Origin: Candidatus Sulfotelmatobacter sp.
Lineage (GTDB): Bacteria > Acidobacteriota > Terriglobia > Terriglobales > Acidobacteriaceae
DNA: 42,940 bases
Assembly (NCBI GenBank): GCA_017883425.1
Contig: JADGNP010000003.1
Location: 1-42,940, forward strand
Reading direction: 5' to 3'
Part shown: positions 35,485 to 42,940 of the stretch, one piece after another
Layout of the letters: every line of letters starts with the position of its first letter
Numbering within the stretch: position 1 is the first letter of the stretch
Position numbers and translations under genes: made by a program
The notes under the pieces: model-generated
Told to the model about the DNA's origin: nothing
The model's input: only the letters and a program-made list of their open reading frames with translations
The model's database searches: none

Positions 35485-38424
35485 ATGAAGGTTGAGAAAT
35501 TCGTGCGTTTCTCTTACATAGTGCTCCTAGTGTTCTTATTCTGGCTGTCGGTCAGTGCGTTGTTGGCGCAAACAGGCTCGGGAGTTCTCCGCGGACAAGT
35601 CACCGATCCCTCCGGCGCTGCCATTGCCGGCGCCAGCGTGATCATGACTCCCGCCACCGGATCTCCGATCGTGATCCAGAGCAACGCCCAGGGGATGTAT
35701 GAATTCAAGGCCTTACCGGCAGGGAAGTATACCCTCACAGTCGCTGCTCAGGGCTTCGCTCTCTACGAGAACGACAACGTCGTGATCGCGGATCAGCCCC
35801 TGCGGCTGAACGTGGCCATGACGATCGAGGTGGAGACCCAGAAAGTTCAGGTTTCCGATACCGAGCCCACCGTCGATGTGAATCCTTCCAGCAATGCCGG
35901 CGCCATCGTCATCTCCGGTAAAGAACTCGAAGCTCTGCCCGACGATCCCGATGAGCTGCAATCCGATCTGGAAGCGCTGGCCGGACCTTCCGCAGGTCCC
36001 AGCGGCGGACAGATGTACATCGACGGATTCACCGCGGGTCAACTCCCGCCCAAGTCATCGATCCGCGAAATCCGCATCAACCAGAACCCGTTCTCTTCCG
36101 AATACGACAAGCTGGGCTACGGCCGCATCGAAATTTTCACCAAGCCCGGAACCGACAAATACCACGGGCAAGTCTTTGTGAATGGCAATGACTCTGCCTT
36201 CAATTCGTCGAATCCCTTTGCCGGAGCGGAGGCTCCCTACTATTCCACTCAGTACAGTGGAAATATAGGCGGCCCGCTCGGTAAGGCTGCCTCTTTTTTC
36301 TTCAACCTCGAGCGTCGCAACATCAACGAACTCACTGCGGTCAACGCGGTCGTCCTCGATCCCACGCTGGCCGAAACTTCGTTGGTGGAGTCGATTCCCA
36401 ACCCCCGCCAGCGGACCAACCTCAGCCCGCGCCTGGATTGGGCGCTGACCAAGAACAACACCCTCACCGCGCGCTATCAATACTTTCGCAACACGGAAAC
36501 CAACGACGGCGTCGGCGTGCTCAGTCTTCCCTCCCAGGCCTACTACTCCAAATCGACTGAGCAAACCCTGCAACTTGGCGATACGCAGGTGATTGGGTCG
36601 AAGATCGTCAACGAGACGCGTTTCCAGTACGTTCGTGACAACGATATCCAGAATCCGGTCGACACCAACCCGGCCGTCAATGTGATCGGAAATTTCAGCG
36701 GCGGCGGCAGCGGTCAGGGCACAATCAATGACCGCCAGAACCGCTATGAGCTGCAGAACTACACCTCGCTCATTCACGGCAATCATATTTTCAAATTCGG
36801 CGGCCGGATGAGGGCCACGCAAGATAGGAGCCTTGCCACTTCGGGATTCAATGGCACGTTCACGTTCTCTTCGTTGAACTCCCCAACCGACGTACTGTCG
36901 AATTGCTCCGGCGTCGGCGGAAACCCCGCGTGCCCCTTCTCTTTGCTCTCTGCCGAGCAGGAACTGAGCAGCGGCGGCACTCCTTACGCAACCCAACTGA
37001 GCTACACCACCGGCCTCCCTAGTGCTGCAGTCACTTACTACGATGCCGGACTGTACCTGCAGGACGACTGGCGGATACGGCCGAACTTTACGCTCAGTTC
37101 CGGCCTCCGCTTTGAGACTCAGAACGCCATTCACGATCACGGAGACTGGGCTCCGCGCCTGGGCTTTGCCTGGGGCGTGGGTGGCAAGAGCGCTTCTCCG
37201 AAGGTAGTCATTCGCGGCGGCTACGGCATTTTTTATGATCGCTTCCAGTCCGGACAACTCTTGCAGGCGGAACGCCTCAACGGCGTTACCCAACAGCAGT
37301 TCATTGTCAACAACCCGACCTGCTTCCCCGGTGTCGACCTGGCTCTCGCCAGCTTCTCGAACTGCGGCGCGGTCAGCTCCGCCGCGTCCAACGTCTTCCA
37401 GATCAGCCCCACCCTGCACGCACCCTATACCCTGCAAGGGGCGGTGAGTGTGGAACGGCAGCTCACCAAGTCCGCGACTCTATCCGCAACCTATCTCAAT
37501 TCGCGTGGCTTCGACCAGTTCGTCACCATCAACGCGAATGCGCCCTATCCGGGAACCCCATGCTTTCTGAGTGGGTGTCCGCTGATCAGCGGAGGCAATA
37601 CCTACCGCTACGTGTCCGAAGGCAATTTCAAGCAAAACCAGCTCATCGTAAACACCAATGTGCGCGTCGGTTCCAAGGTCCAGCTGTTCGGCTTCTACAC
37701 GCTGGGCTACGCCAACGGCGACACTTCGGGTGTTTCCAGTTTCCCGTCGAATTCCTACGACATCAGCCAGGACTACGGCCGCGCCTCGTTCGATGTCAGG
37801 CACAGATTCTTTCTCGGCGGCAGCATTGCTTTCCCCTATCTGTTTCGGCTCAGTCCCTTCATGGTGATCAGTTCCGGTGCTCCCTTTAATATCACGTCGC
37901 CCATCGACGAGAACGGAGACCAGATCTACAACGATCGCCCTGGATTTGTGTCATCTGCCACTTGTCCCGGAGGTGTGAACCCCACGCAAGGGACCATTTA
38001 CTGTACCCCGCTGGGAACCTTCGATGCCTCGGGCGCCGGAAAACTTCTGCCCATCAACTCTGAAACTGGCCCGGCGCACTTCGTCCTGAACCTGCGACTC
38101 ACCAAGACCTTCGGATTCGGACCCAAGGCAAAATCTCCCTCGGGCAATCAGGGCCAGGGTGGACCTGGCGGTGGCGGTGGCCGGCGCGGTGGTTCGCCCT
38201 TTGGTGGCGGCCCCACGATGGTCTCGGCCAATTCGGACCGCCGTTACAATTTCATCCTGGGCGTGGGTGTGCGCAACGTCTTCAACAACGTGAACCTGGC
38301 GAATCCCAACGCGGTTTTGGGCTCCAGGTTGTTTGACGTTTCCAATGCTCTGCAAGGAGGTCCGTTCTCGCAGGGTAGCTCGGCCAACCGCCGCATTGAG
38401 TTGCAAGCGACGTTCGCCTTCTGA
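35485..38424 (+). CDS. TonB-dependent receptor, Oar-like, with carboxypeptidase-regulatory domain
   Basis: The track start (35260) lies in repeat DNA; ATG 35485, with GGGAAG before it, opens a signal peptide (SYIVLLVFLFWLSVSALLAQ). The 979-residue product then has a carboxypeptidase-regulatory-like domain (SGVLRGQVTDPSGAAIAGAS; ~33-115), a plug (GQMYIDGFTAGQLPPKSSIR), and a large barrel ending in RIELQATFAF. An unusual Gly/Arg-rich, low-complexity insert (GGPGGGGGRRGGSPFGGGP) sits in a late loop around residue 900. Acidobacteria carry many such receptors; substrates are mostly unknown. It is complete, unlike the receptor at the left end of the window, and belongs to a distinct subfamily by sequence. 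Confidence 0.95.
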   Translation: MKVEKFVRFSYIVLLVFLFWLSVSALLAQTGSGVLRGQVTDPSGAAIAGASVIMTPATGSPIVIQSNAQGMYEFKALPAGKYTLTVAAQGFALYENDNVVIADQPLRLNVAMTIEVETQKVQVSDTEPTVDVNPSSNAGAIVISGKELEALPDDPDELQSDLEALAGPSAGPSGGQMYIDGFTAGQLPPKSSIREIRINQNPFSSEYDKLGYGRIEIFTKPGTDKYHGQVFVNGNDSAFNSSNPFAGAEAPYYSTQYSGNIGGPLGKAASFFFNLERRNINELTAVNAVVLDPTLAETSLVESIPNPRQRTNLSPRLDWALTKNNTLTARYQYFRNTETNDGVGVLSLPSQAYYSKSTEQTLQLGDTQVIGSKIVNETRFQYVRDNDIQNPVDTNPAVNVIGNFSGGGSGQGTINDRQNRYELQNYTSLIHGNHIFKFGGRMRATQDRSLATSGFNGTFTFSSLNSPTDVLSNCSGVGGNPACPFSLLSAEQELSSGGTPYATQLSYTTGLPSAAVTYYDAGLYLQDDWRIRPNFTLSSGLRFETQNAIHDHGDWAPRLGFAWGVGGKSASPKVVIRGGYGIFYDRFQSGQLLQAERLNGVTQQQFIVNNPTCFPGVDLALASFSNCGAVSSAASNVFQISPTLHAPYTLQGAVSVERQLTKSATLSATYLNSRGFDQFVTINANAPYPGTPCFLSGCPLISGGNTYRYVSEGNFKQNQLIVNTNVRVGSKVQLFGFYTLGYANGDTSGVSSFPSNSYDISQDYGRASFDVRHRFFLGGSIAFPYLFRLSPFMVISSGAPFNITSPIDENGDQIYNDRPGFVSSATCPGGVNPTQGTIYCTPLGTFDASGAGKLLPINSETGPAHFVLNLRLTKTFGFGPKAKSPSGNQGQGGPGGGGGRRGGSPFGGGPTMVSANSDRRYNFILGVGVRNVFNNVNLANPNAVLGSRLFDVSNALQGGPFSQGSSANRRIELQATFAF

Positions 38425-38529
38425 TCGGGAGCATTCCTCTCGTCATAGCGCGAATCTGAGGACTCGGGTTATCCTGAAAGGCGCAGACTGCGTGCCGCGC
38501 AATCCGACCGTGTAAGGGCCCGAGATCCA

Positions 38530-39396
38530 TTGGCGTTTCTTCCTACGACCAGGCGAAGGTTCATCCGTCTCGCAGCGACCGCTGGCGTGGCCGCGCTCGC
38601 CGCCGACACCACGCTGCTCGAGCCCAACCGTCCCCGAATCGTCCGCAAGGAGATTGCGCTCCGGCGCTGGCCCGCCCGGCTGGAAGGCTTCACGGTCGCA
38701 CTCCTCAGCGACTTCCATTACGATCCTTATTTTTCCGTCCATCCTCTTCGCTCGGCCATCGGCATGGTGAACGGCCTGCGTGCCGACTTGATCGTACTCA
38801 CCGGGGATTTCGTTTCGGTGCCATGGTTTGGCGATCCGGCAGCGGGCGCCTCTGCCGCCGAACCTTGCGCCCAACTGCTGCGGCAAATGCAGGCGCCTCA
38901 CGGCCTCTGGGCGGTGATGGGAAACCATGACGCCTTCACCGACCCGGATCGCGTGACCAGTTCACTTCGCGCCGCGGGAATTCGGGTTCTGTCCAATCAA
39001 TCGGCTCCCATCGAACGCGATGGAGCACGGTTCTGGCTCGGCGGCGTGGACGACGTGCTGGGGCTGACCGCCGATCTCAACGCGACTCTGCATAATGTTC
39101 CCGCGGACGAAGCCTCGATCTTGTTGGCCCACGAGCCCGACTATGCCGACCATGTCGCGCGCTATCCGGTGGATCTCCAACTCTCGGGGCACTCCCATGG
39201 AGGCCAGGTGCGTGTGCCTTTCCTCCGCCCTCTTTATTTGCCTGACTTGGCCAGGAAATACATTTGGGGTTTGTACAAGATCGGCGGGCTTACGCTCTAC
39301 ACCAACCCAGGGTTGGGCACGGTCGGAGTTCCGGTCCGGATGAACTGCCCTCCTGAAATCACTTTACTGACTCTTCGTCGTTCTGCAACTTCCTAG
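38530..39396 (+). CDS. Tat-exported calcineurin-like metallophosphoesterase
   Basis: The 288-residue product begins at TTG 38530; no ATG or GTG is available, and AAGGG lies 14 nt upstream. It starts with a twin-arginine signal (TTRRRFIRLAATAGVAAL). The dimetal-site motifs follow in order: DFH (VALLSDFHYDP), GDF (VLTGDF), GNHD (VMGNHDAF), H (LLAHEPDY) and GHSH (LSGHSHGGQV). This matches the YaeI/YkuE-like branch of phosphoesterases, some of which act on phospholipid headgroups such as UDP-diacylglucosamine-type substrates; the actual substrate here is unknown. It starts 106 bp after the TonB receptor on the same strand, so co-transcription is possible. Confidence 0.92.
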   Translation: MAFLPTTRRRFIRLAATAGVAALAADTTLLEPNRPRIVRKEIALRRWPARLEGFTVALLSDFHYDPYFSVHPLRSAIGMVNGLRADLIVLTGDFVSVPWFGDPAAGASAAEPCAQLLRQMQAPHGLWAVMGNHDAFTDPDRVTSSLRAAGIRVLSNQSAPIERDGARFWLGGVDDVLGLTADLNATLHNVPADEASILLAHEPDYADHVARYPVDLQLSGHSHGGQVRVPFLRPLYLPDLARKYIWGLYKIGGLTLYTNPGLGTVGVPVRMNCPPEITLLTLRRSATS

Positions 39397-39843
39397 CTCA
39401 GGCCCGCATACAAACCGCTCCTTCGCTTTTTCTGCAACAAAGTTCTACTGCTGTGCAAGAGTTTGCCCGTCTGCGGTTTTTCTTGGACTGATCGAAAATT
39501 TGCGCTTTGAGATTCCGGCGACTTGATGTAACTTCGGTGGCTGTCTTTGCACTCCGGCCGCGCAGCACAGCTGGATTTCCGTGCAACTTCACTTTCACAA
39601 ACGCACACAGGAGAAACCATGAGTAAGTCGATTCGGGGTGAGACTCAGCTCGGCCGACTGGGACGGTGACGTCGCACAAGTCCCGATCTTTCTATGCAAT
39701 CTCTTTCACCTAGGGATATCTGATTCGGCAAGTGTTGCTTGTAACCTCTTCTAGAACAAAGAGATGCCGGTGGTAGGGAATGGTCCTGCGTTTGCCACTC
39801 TGAGGTTAAGAGCGAACCCAGCTCATAGGGAGCTACAAGACTC
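39397..39843. other. Intergenic stretch with one micro-ORF
   Basis: About 450 bp. Apart from the 16-codon ORF at 39619 no coding signature is seen in any frame. The sequence is lower in GC than its neighbours and may contain the promoter of the TonB-C gene, but no consensus pair stands out. Confidence 0.5.
39619..39669 (+). CDS. 16-residue micro-ORF with strong ribosome site
   Basis: ACACAGGAGAAACC precedes ATG 39619, one of the best ribosome sites in the window, yet the frame closes after 16 codons (SKSIRGETQLGRLGR). It may be the stump of a decayed gene, a leader peptide, or chance. The next gene starts 174 bp downstream. There is no codon run suggesting attenuation and no terminator after it. 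Confidence 0.3.
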   Translation: MSKSIRGETQLGRLGR

Positions 39844-40278
39844 ATGCATCGTCGCATCTGGCCCGCGATTCTGTTGTCGATGATTTCTGTGGTGACTCTG
39901 GCGGTGAGCACGCCTGCGCCGCGTCCGCGATCGGCAACCCTTGAGCAGCGCGCGGTATCGAAAACGTTGGCTCGCGCTTCCCAGTTCGTCGATGTCCTCC
40001 ACATCAGCTCGCGGCCGGCTTGCGAAGACGTTCAGCCGCCCGAGGCCCTGACCACGCCGGATCCGCTTTTCACCACGGCGGCACACGGCCAGAGAGTGAA
40101 AGTCAGTTTCATCATCGGAACCGATGGGCGCGTTCACAGCCCTCTCATTCTGGAGAGCGCGGGGCTGGCTGGCGACCGTCACGTGCTGCAGACGGTGCGC
40201 ACGTGGAGATATCGTCCGGCAACCTGCAACGGAGTTCCGACCGAGATCGAAGGCAAGATCGAGTTTTCCAGCCGATAG
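39844..40278 (+). CDS. TonB C-terminal-domain (energy-transducer-like) protein
   Basis: A 144-residue exported protein: signal segment IWPAILLSMISVVTLAVS, then after residue ~70 a TonB-C fold (VKVSFIIGTDGRVHSPLILE, LQTVRTWRYRPATCNGVPTE, IEGKIEF). TonB-C domains contact the TonB box of outer-membrane receptors. This protein lacks the Pro-rich spacer of true TonB and is short, so it is a stand-alone TonB-C protein, common in this phylum and of unknown role. Two cysteines (PACEDV and ATCNG) could form a disulfide. AGGGAG lies upstream of the ATG. It sits 1.4 kb after a TonB receptor. Confidence 0.82.
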   Translation: MHRRIWPAILLSMISVVTLAVSTPAPRPRSATLEQRAVSKTLARASQFVDVLHISSRPACEDVQPPEALTTPDPLFTTAAHGQRVKVSFIIGTDGRVHSPLILESAGLAGDRHVLQTVRTWRYRPATCNGVPTEIEGKIEFSSR

Positions 40279-40320
40279 CACGAGTCCGAGCCGCTGGGCT
40301 AGAATGACCCCAGCAGCGGG

Positions 40321-41373
40321 GTGATTCGATTCGTGGACAAAGATAAGAAAAATCCCAGACCTTCCGCTTCGCCTTCGGATACGCCTGTCCGCGGCTCCGA
40401 GATGGACGAACTCTACCGCAGGCTGCAACCGGAAATGCGCCGTCCCAAGCCCAGTCCAGACGCGATTGCCGCGGCGCTGGAAGCTGCGCAGCGTTTAGCT
40501 GCCGAAGGCGACGCGGAACAGGCTGCGGATGACACCGCGCCGGAACTCACTGCCGATTCCACCACGATCGTGTGCCGCGTTTGTGGCTACCGCAATCGCG
40601 AAGGGAACAAGTTCTGCGGCATGTGCGGCGTCACCGTCACCGAACTGGAAGAAGCACAATCTGATTTTCCCGCGGAGGAAGAGCGTCCGGCGTCGAGCGC
40701 GCTTGCGCTTCCCCCGAATCCATTTCTCGATCACGAACCCGAAGCAAGGCCCGCGACCACGCGGCCCTCGGGGCTGGAAACGCATCACTACCATCACCAC
40801 TATCATCACCACTATTTTCCTGGCGGGGAAGCGATGGCAGCGCGATCCGGGGCTGATCCAGTCCGGGCTGATGTGCGGGAAGATAAAATGCGGCCTTCGG
40901 CGGCGCTGCGCGGCGACATGAGCCGCGCCGAGGCTGCGGTGCGACGCATCGCGCACGAGTGGGTGCTGGCCTGCAACACGAAACACCTCGATGATCTGCT
41001 CGATCTCTACGCTGCCGATGCGCTGGTGCTGCGGTCCAACTGTCCTCCGGTCCGCAGCGCCGCTTCGGTCCGCGAGTTTTTCTTTGGAGCGCTCGACGCG
41101 GGACTGGGAGAAGTGGAACTGGAACCGCTGCGCGTGGAAGTCGTCGGCGATCTGGCTTACGAAGCGGGACGGTGCAAGGCTTTGATTCCCAGCGCCACCG
41201 GCAAGCGCCGCGAAGAACGCGGCAAGTACCTGTGGGTCTGCGCGCGGCAGAGTAACGGCGAATGGAAGCTGGCGGCCGATTGCTGGTCCAGCGACTTGAC
41301 GCTCTCCATGCTGGAATCCGACGTTCCGCAGAGTGCAGGGGTAAAGACGACCCAACCGCGCAAGAATCCGTGA
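40321..41373 (+). CDS. Zinc-ribbon, His-rich, NTF2/SnoaL-like protein
   Basis: A 350-residue protein starting at GTG 40321 (GTG 40333 is an alternative). No signal peptide. Near residues 84-103 is a zinc ribbon, CRVCGYRNREGNKFCGMCG (CxxC-x12-CxxC). Around residue 154-166 is a striking His/Tyr run, HHYHHHYHHHYF, in a disordered linker. The last ~150 residues form an NTF2/SnoaL-like domain, DUF4440 type (VLACNTKHLDDLLDLYAADA; ASVREFFFGAL; KYLWVCARQSNGEWKLAADC), a small cone-shaped fold used by enzymes and binding proteins. Role unknown; the His-run and ribbon suggest metal binding. Starts 42 bp after the TonB-C gene. Confidence 0.8.
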   Translation: MIRFVDKDKKNPRPSASPSDTPVRGSEMDELYRRLQPEMRRPKPSPDAIAAALEAAQRLAAEGDAEQAADDTAPELTADSTTIVCRVCGYRNREGNKFCGMCGVTVTELEEAQSDFPAEEERPASSALALPPNPFLDHEPEARPATTRPSGLETHHYHHHYHHHYFPGGEAMAARSGADPVRADVREDKMRPSAALRGDMSRAEAAVRRIAHEWVLACNTKHLDDLLDLYAADALVLRSNCPPVRSAASVREFFFGALDAGLGEVELEPLRVEVVGDLAYEAGRCKALIPSATGKRREERGKYLWVCARQSNGEWKLAADCWSSDLTLSMLESDVPQSAGVKTTQPRKNP

Positions 41374-41428
41374 GGGAATCTCGCGGGAGCGAAAAAAAGA
41401 ACCCTTCTGAGGCTCGCGTGGGCCACAA

Positions 41429-41572
41429 CGACCTCAGGGGCTAAAGCCCTTACCAAAAGGAAGGGTTTTATCGCAGCGCTGAAAGCGCTGCGCCACCCAA
41501 AACCGAACTGTTCAGCAAACTGTAAAGCCCAATGCTCATGCGGCCTGTGGCGGCACGACTAAAAGTCGTGCC
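41429..41572. repeat. Cluster of short palindromic hairpins (REP-like)
   Basis: Three hairpins in series: GGGCT-AA-AGCCC (41438), GCAGCGCT-GAA-AGCGCTGC (41473-41491) and GGCACGACT-AAA-AGTCGTGCC (41552-41572). The first lies in a block repeated, inverted, at 35334. They fill the 240-bp gap between convergent genes and could end transcription from both, although only short T-runs are present. Confidence 0.75.
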
Positions 41573-41615
41573 CTTCCCAAGTCCAGCCTTCCCAGTCCAG
41601 TCTGTGAAACACGCT

Positions 41616-42227
41616 CTACGGGCTCACACCCAATTTAGCCAAGTCTCCCCGCAGCCGCTCCACCGATTGCATCTCGATGGTCTGCATTCCCAGCTTGGCG
41701 GCGCATTCCAGATTGAGCGGGCGATCGTCGATAAAGCAGCACTGTTCCGCGGGGATCTGCGTAGTCTCGAGCGCCAGACGATAAATGTCGCGCTCTGGCT
41801 TGCGGAATCCTACGAAGCAGGAACTGACAAACAGGCGGAAGGTCTTCCGCAATCCATATTTTTCAATCCGGTAGTAATTGAGTTCGCGCGATTCGTTATT
41901 GATCGTGCCCATGAAGTATTTGCCAGAGTCGCTGAGTGCCTGCGCGAATGCCAGCACGTCGGGGAACGGCTGGGAGAGCGAAAACATGTAATCGCGAAAC
42001 GCGTCTCGCGGGAAAGGACGCGTGCGGTAAAAGACCGTGCGGTCGATGTACTCGTCGAGTGTGATCTTGCCGCGCTCGAACGACGAGACCACCATCTCGT
42101 GGCGGTCGTGGAACTCTTCCTCGTCGAGGTGAAAGTGCTCGAGCGCTGCAATGCGTTCGGTGCGGTCCCAGGCGTTGGTAAGCAGCACGCCGCCAACGTC
42201 CCAAAAAATGGCGCGAATGGCAGACAA
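41616..42227 (-). CDS. HAD-superfamily hydrolase (subfamily IA)
   Basis: The track start (42335) adds 36 residues that do not look like protein of this family. TTG 42227, with GGGGAGGAACGACC directly upstream, gives a 203-residue product starting at SAIRAIFWDVGGVL. Motif I is DVGGV (Asp10), motif II lies in GTINNES, motif III is the Lys in FRKPERDIY, and motif IV is FIDDRPLN: the complete HAD set, with the helical cap between I and II. The DxGGV form is common in the YihX/epoxide-hydrolase-like branch, typically sugar-phosphate phosphatases. Cytoplasmic; stands alone, convergent with the zinc-ribbon gene. Confidence 0.9.
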   Translation of the reverse strand: MSAIRAIFWDVGGVLLTNAWDRTERIAALEHFHLDEEEFHDRHEMVVSSFERGKITLDEYIDRTVFYRTRPFPRDAFRDYMFSLSQPFPDVLAFAQALSDSGKYFMGTINNESRELNYYRIEKYGLRKTFRLFVSSCFVGFRKPERDIYRLALETTQIPAEQCCFIDDRPLNLECAAKLGMQTIEMQSVERLRGDLAKLGVSP

Positions 42228-42940
42228 AGGTCGTTCCTCCCCAGCAGAAAAGTTCTGGGAAAGAGTGTAGACGAGTTGCGTCAGGAAGGGCGATTGCGGG
42301 TTCGTTTTGGGAAGGGCGGCGATTTTTGGGGGCACCCCCTCCCCCCTGGTCTAATAGAATCATCAACTTGGAGGGAAATCGCGAAAAGATCTCAGCGGCA
42401 CAATCAGTTACGGGCAAAATCTTGTGCTTAAAGGACTTACGCGAGGGGCGATGCGATAAGTTCTTTAGAATCAGCCAGCCACTTTAACTTATGGGCGGCA
42501 AAATCTTGATTGCAAATAACTTGTGCGTGCTGCTGTTCTCCCGACCCTGAGCCCGGACGTTAGAAGGATCGGATTATCTGAGGGGCAAAGTCAAGACCAC
42601 GAAAGTATCCTGCGGCTGCGGATGGAGTTCAGAGAGTGCGCGAATCCCGTGTCGTCCCTCTGGGACTCGGTTCCCCTTTCTCTGCCTAGCGCTGGCAAAA
42701 ATCGCAGAACTCGACGAGTTTGACGTTGCGCAGGCAAACTTCGACCCGCCGGCCCCCAAAAATGTGGAAGAGATTCACGCCACTCTCACGGAGAGCACAC
42801 GTCGAGCAACCGCAGATAGACCGACAGCTGCCCCCGATCGCGCGCGTCGTTTTCGAGAACCAGAAGAAGCTTGAACCGCAAAGGTCGCTGAGGGGGCGCG
42901 AAGGGCGCAGAGGAACCAGTTTAGAAGGTGTCTCATAAAT
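42228..42940. other. Right-end spacer with repeats and a possible gene fragment
   Basis: No complete gene is seen in 710 bp. GGCAAAATCTTG occurs twice (near 42413 and 42497). On the plus strand a frame without a start codon reads ALAKIAELDEFDVAQANFDP and on to a stop near 42871; it looks protein-like and may be the tail of a broken gene. The last 70 bp (AACCGCAAAGGTCGC; GCGAAGGGCGCAGAGG) resemble widespread short dispersed repeats. Confidence 0.4.

Noticed and set aside
1-42940. CRISPR arrays, rRNA genes, complete tRNA genes, transposase or integrase genes
   Set aside because: None was seen on reading the window and its ORFs; only the tRNA-Glu 3' fragment and non-coding palindromic repeats hint at mobile DNA.

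Overview
The window looks like a chromosomal segment of a soil-type Acidobacteriota (Terriglobia-like) bacterium. The evidence is indirect: moderate-to-high GC, two very large Oar-like TonB-dependent receptors, several VCBS/ASPIC-UnbV (CRTAC1-type) secreted proteins paired with TPR proteins, a DUF5666-type protein, and many short palindromic repeats between genes. No 16S or other phylogenetic marker is present, so the assignment is an inference. Layout: (a) 1-9.8 kb is an envelope/secretion block: a 5'-truncated TonB receptor closed by a strong terminator, then TPR lipoprotein, VCBS-ASPIC, TPR (tightly packed, + strand), and a convergent second VCBS-ASPIC gene. (b) 9.8-14.3 kb is loosely packed accessory DNA: a methionine-rich exported protein, a frameshifted small membrane ORF, a ~220-bp multi-hairpin inverted-repeat element, a Tat-exported multicopper oxidase with Phe at the expected T1 axial position, and directly behind it a 28-nt 3' fragment of tRNA-Glu that looks like an integration-site relic. 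A small CTG-initiated gene and a cold-shock gene follow, with similar promoter sequences. (c) 14.6-20.3 kb (- strand) is a glycan operon: GH38 alpha-mannosidase, ROK sugar kinase (GTGA overlap) and a BNR/sialidase-fold protein. (d) 20.4-24.7 kb is an assimilatory sulfur operon: siroheme sulfite (or nitrite) reductase, precorrin-2 dehydrogenase, uroporphyrinogen-III methyltransferase and a 4Fe-4S APS reductase, all overlapping. (e) 24.9-33.5 kb holds a LysR regulator divergent from gltBD, then threonine ammonia-lyase. (f) 33.5-42.9 kb holds a collapsed FecR-like gene, a DUF5666 protein, a second complete TonB receptor, a Tat metallophosphoesterase, a TonB-C-domain protein, a zinc-ribbon/NTF2-like protein, a HAD phosphatase and repeat-rich spacers. 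The most notable element is the control region of the sulfur operon. A consensus promoter (TTGACG-N17-TAGAAT) places the transcript start at or just before the ATG of a 30-residue ORF with 10 cysteines (runs of three and four). A UUCG-loop hairpin overlaps its stop codon and a strong intrinsic terminator follows. A leader segment just after the Cys codons can pair with the terminator's 5' arm. This is the architecture expected for cysteine-responsive attenuation by a leaderless poly-cysteine peptide. A two-part motif (TGCA-rich half-site, about 22 bp, ATGCAAATT) lies upstream of this promoter and recurs in inverted orientation between lysR and gltB, suggesting that the LysR protein links sulfur and nitrogen assimilation. 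How the parts work together: the reductase needs siroheme, and two of its three co-transcribed partners make siroheme intermediates; APS reductase supplies sulfite; gltBD supplies glutamate; attenuation would tie all four sulfur genes to the cysteinyl-tRNA supply.
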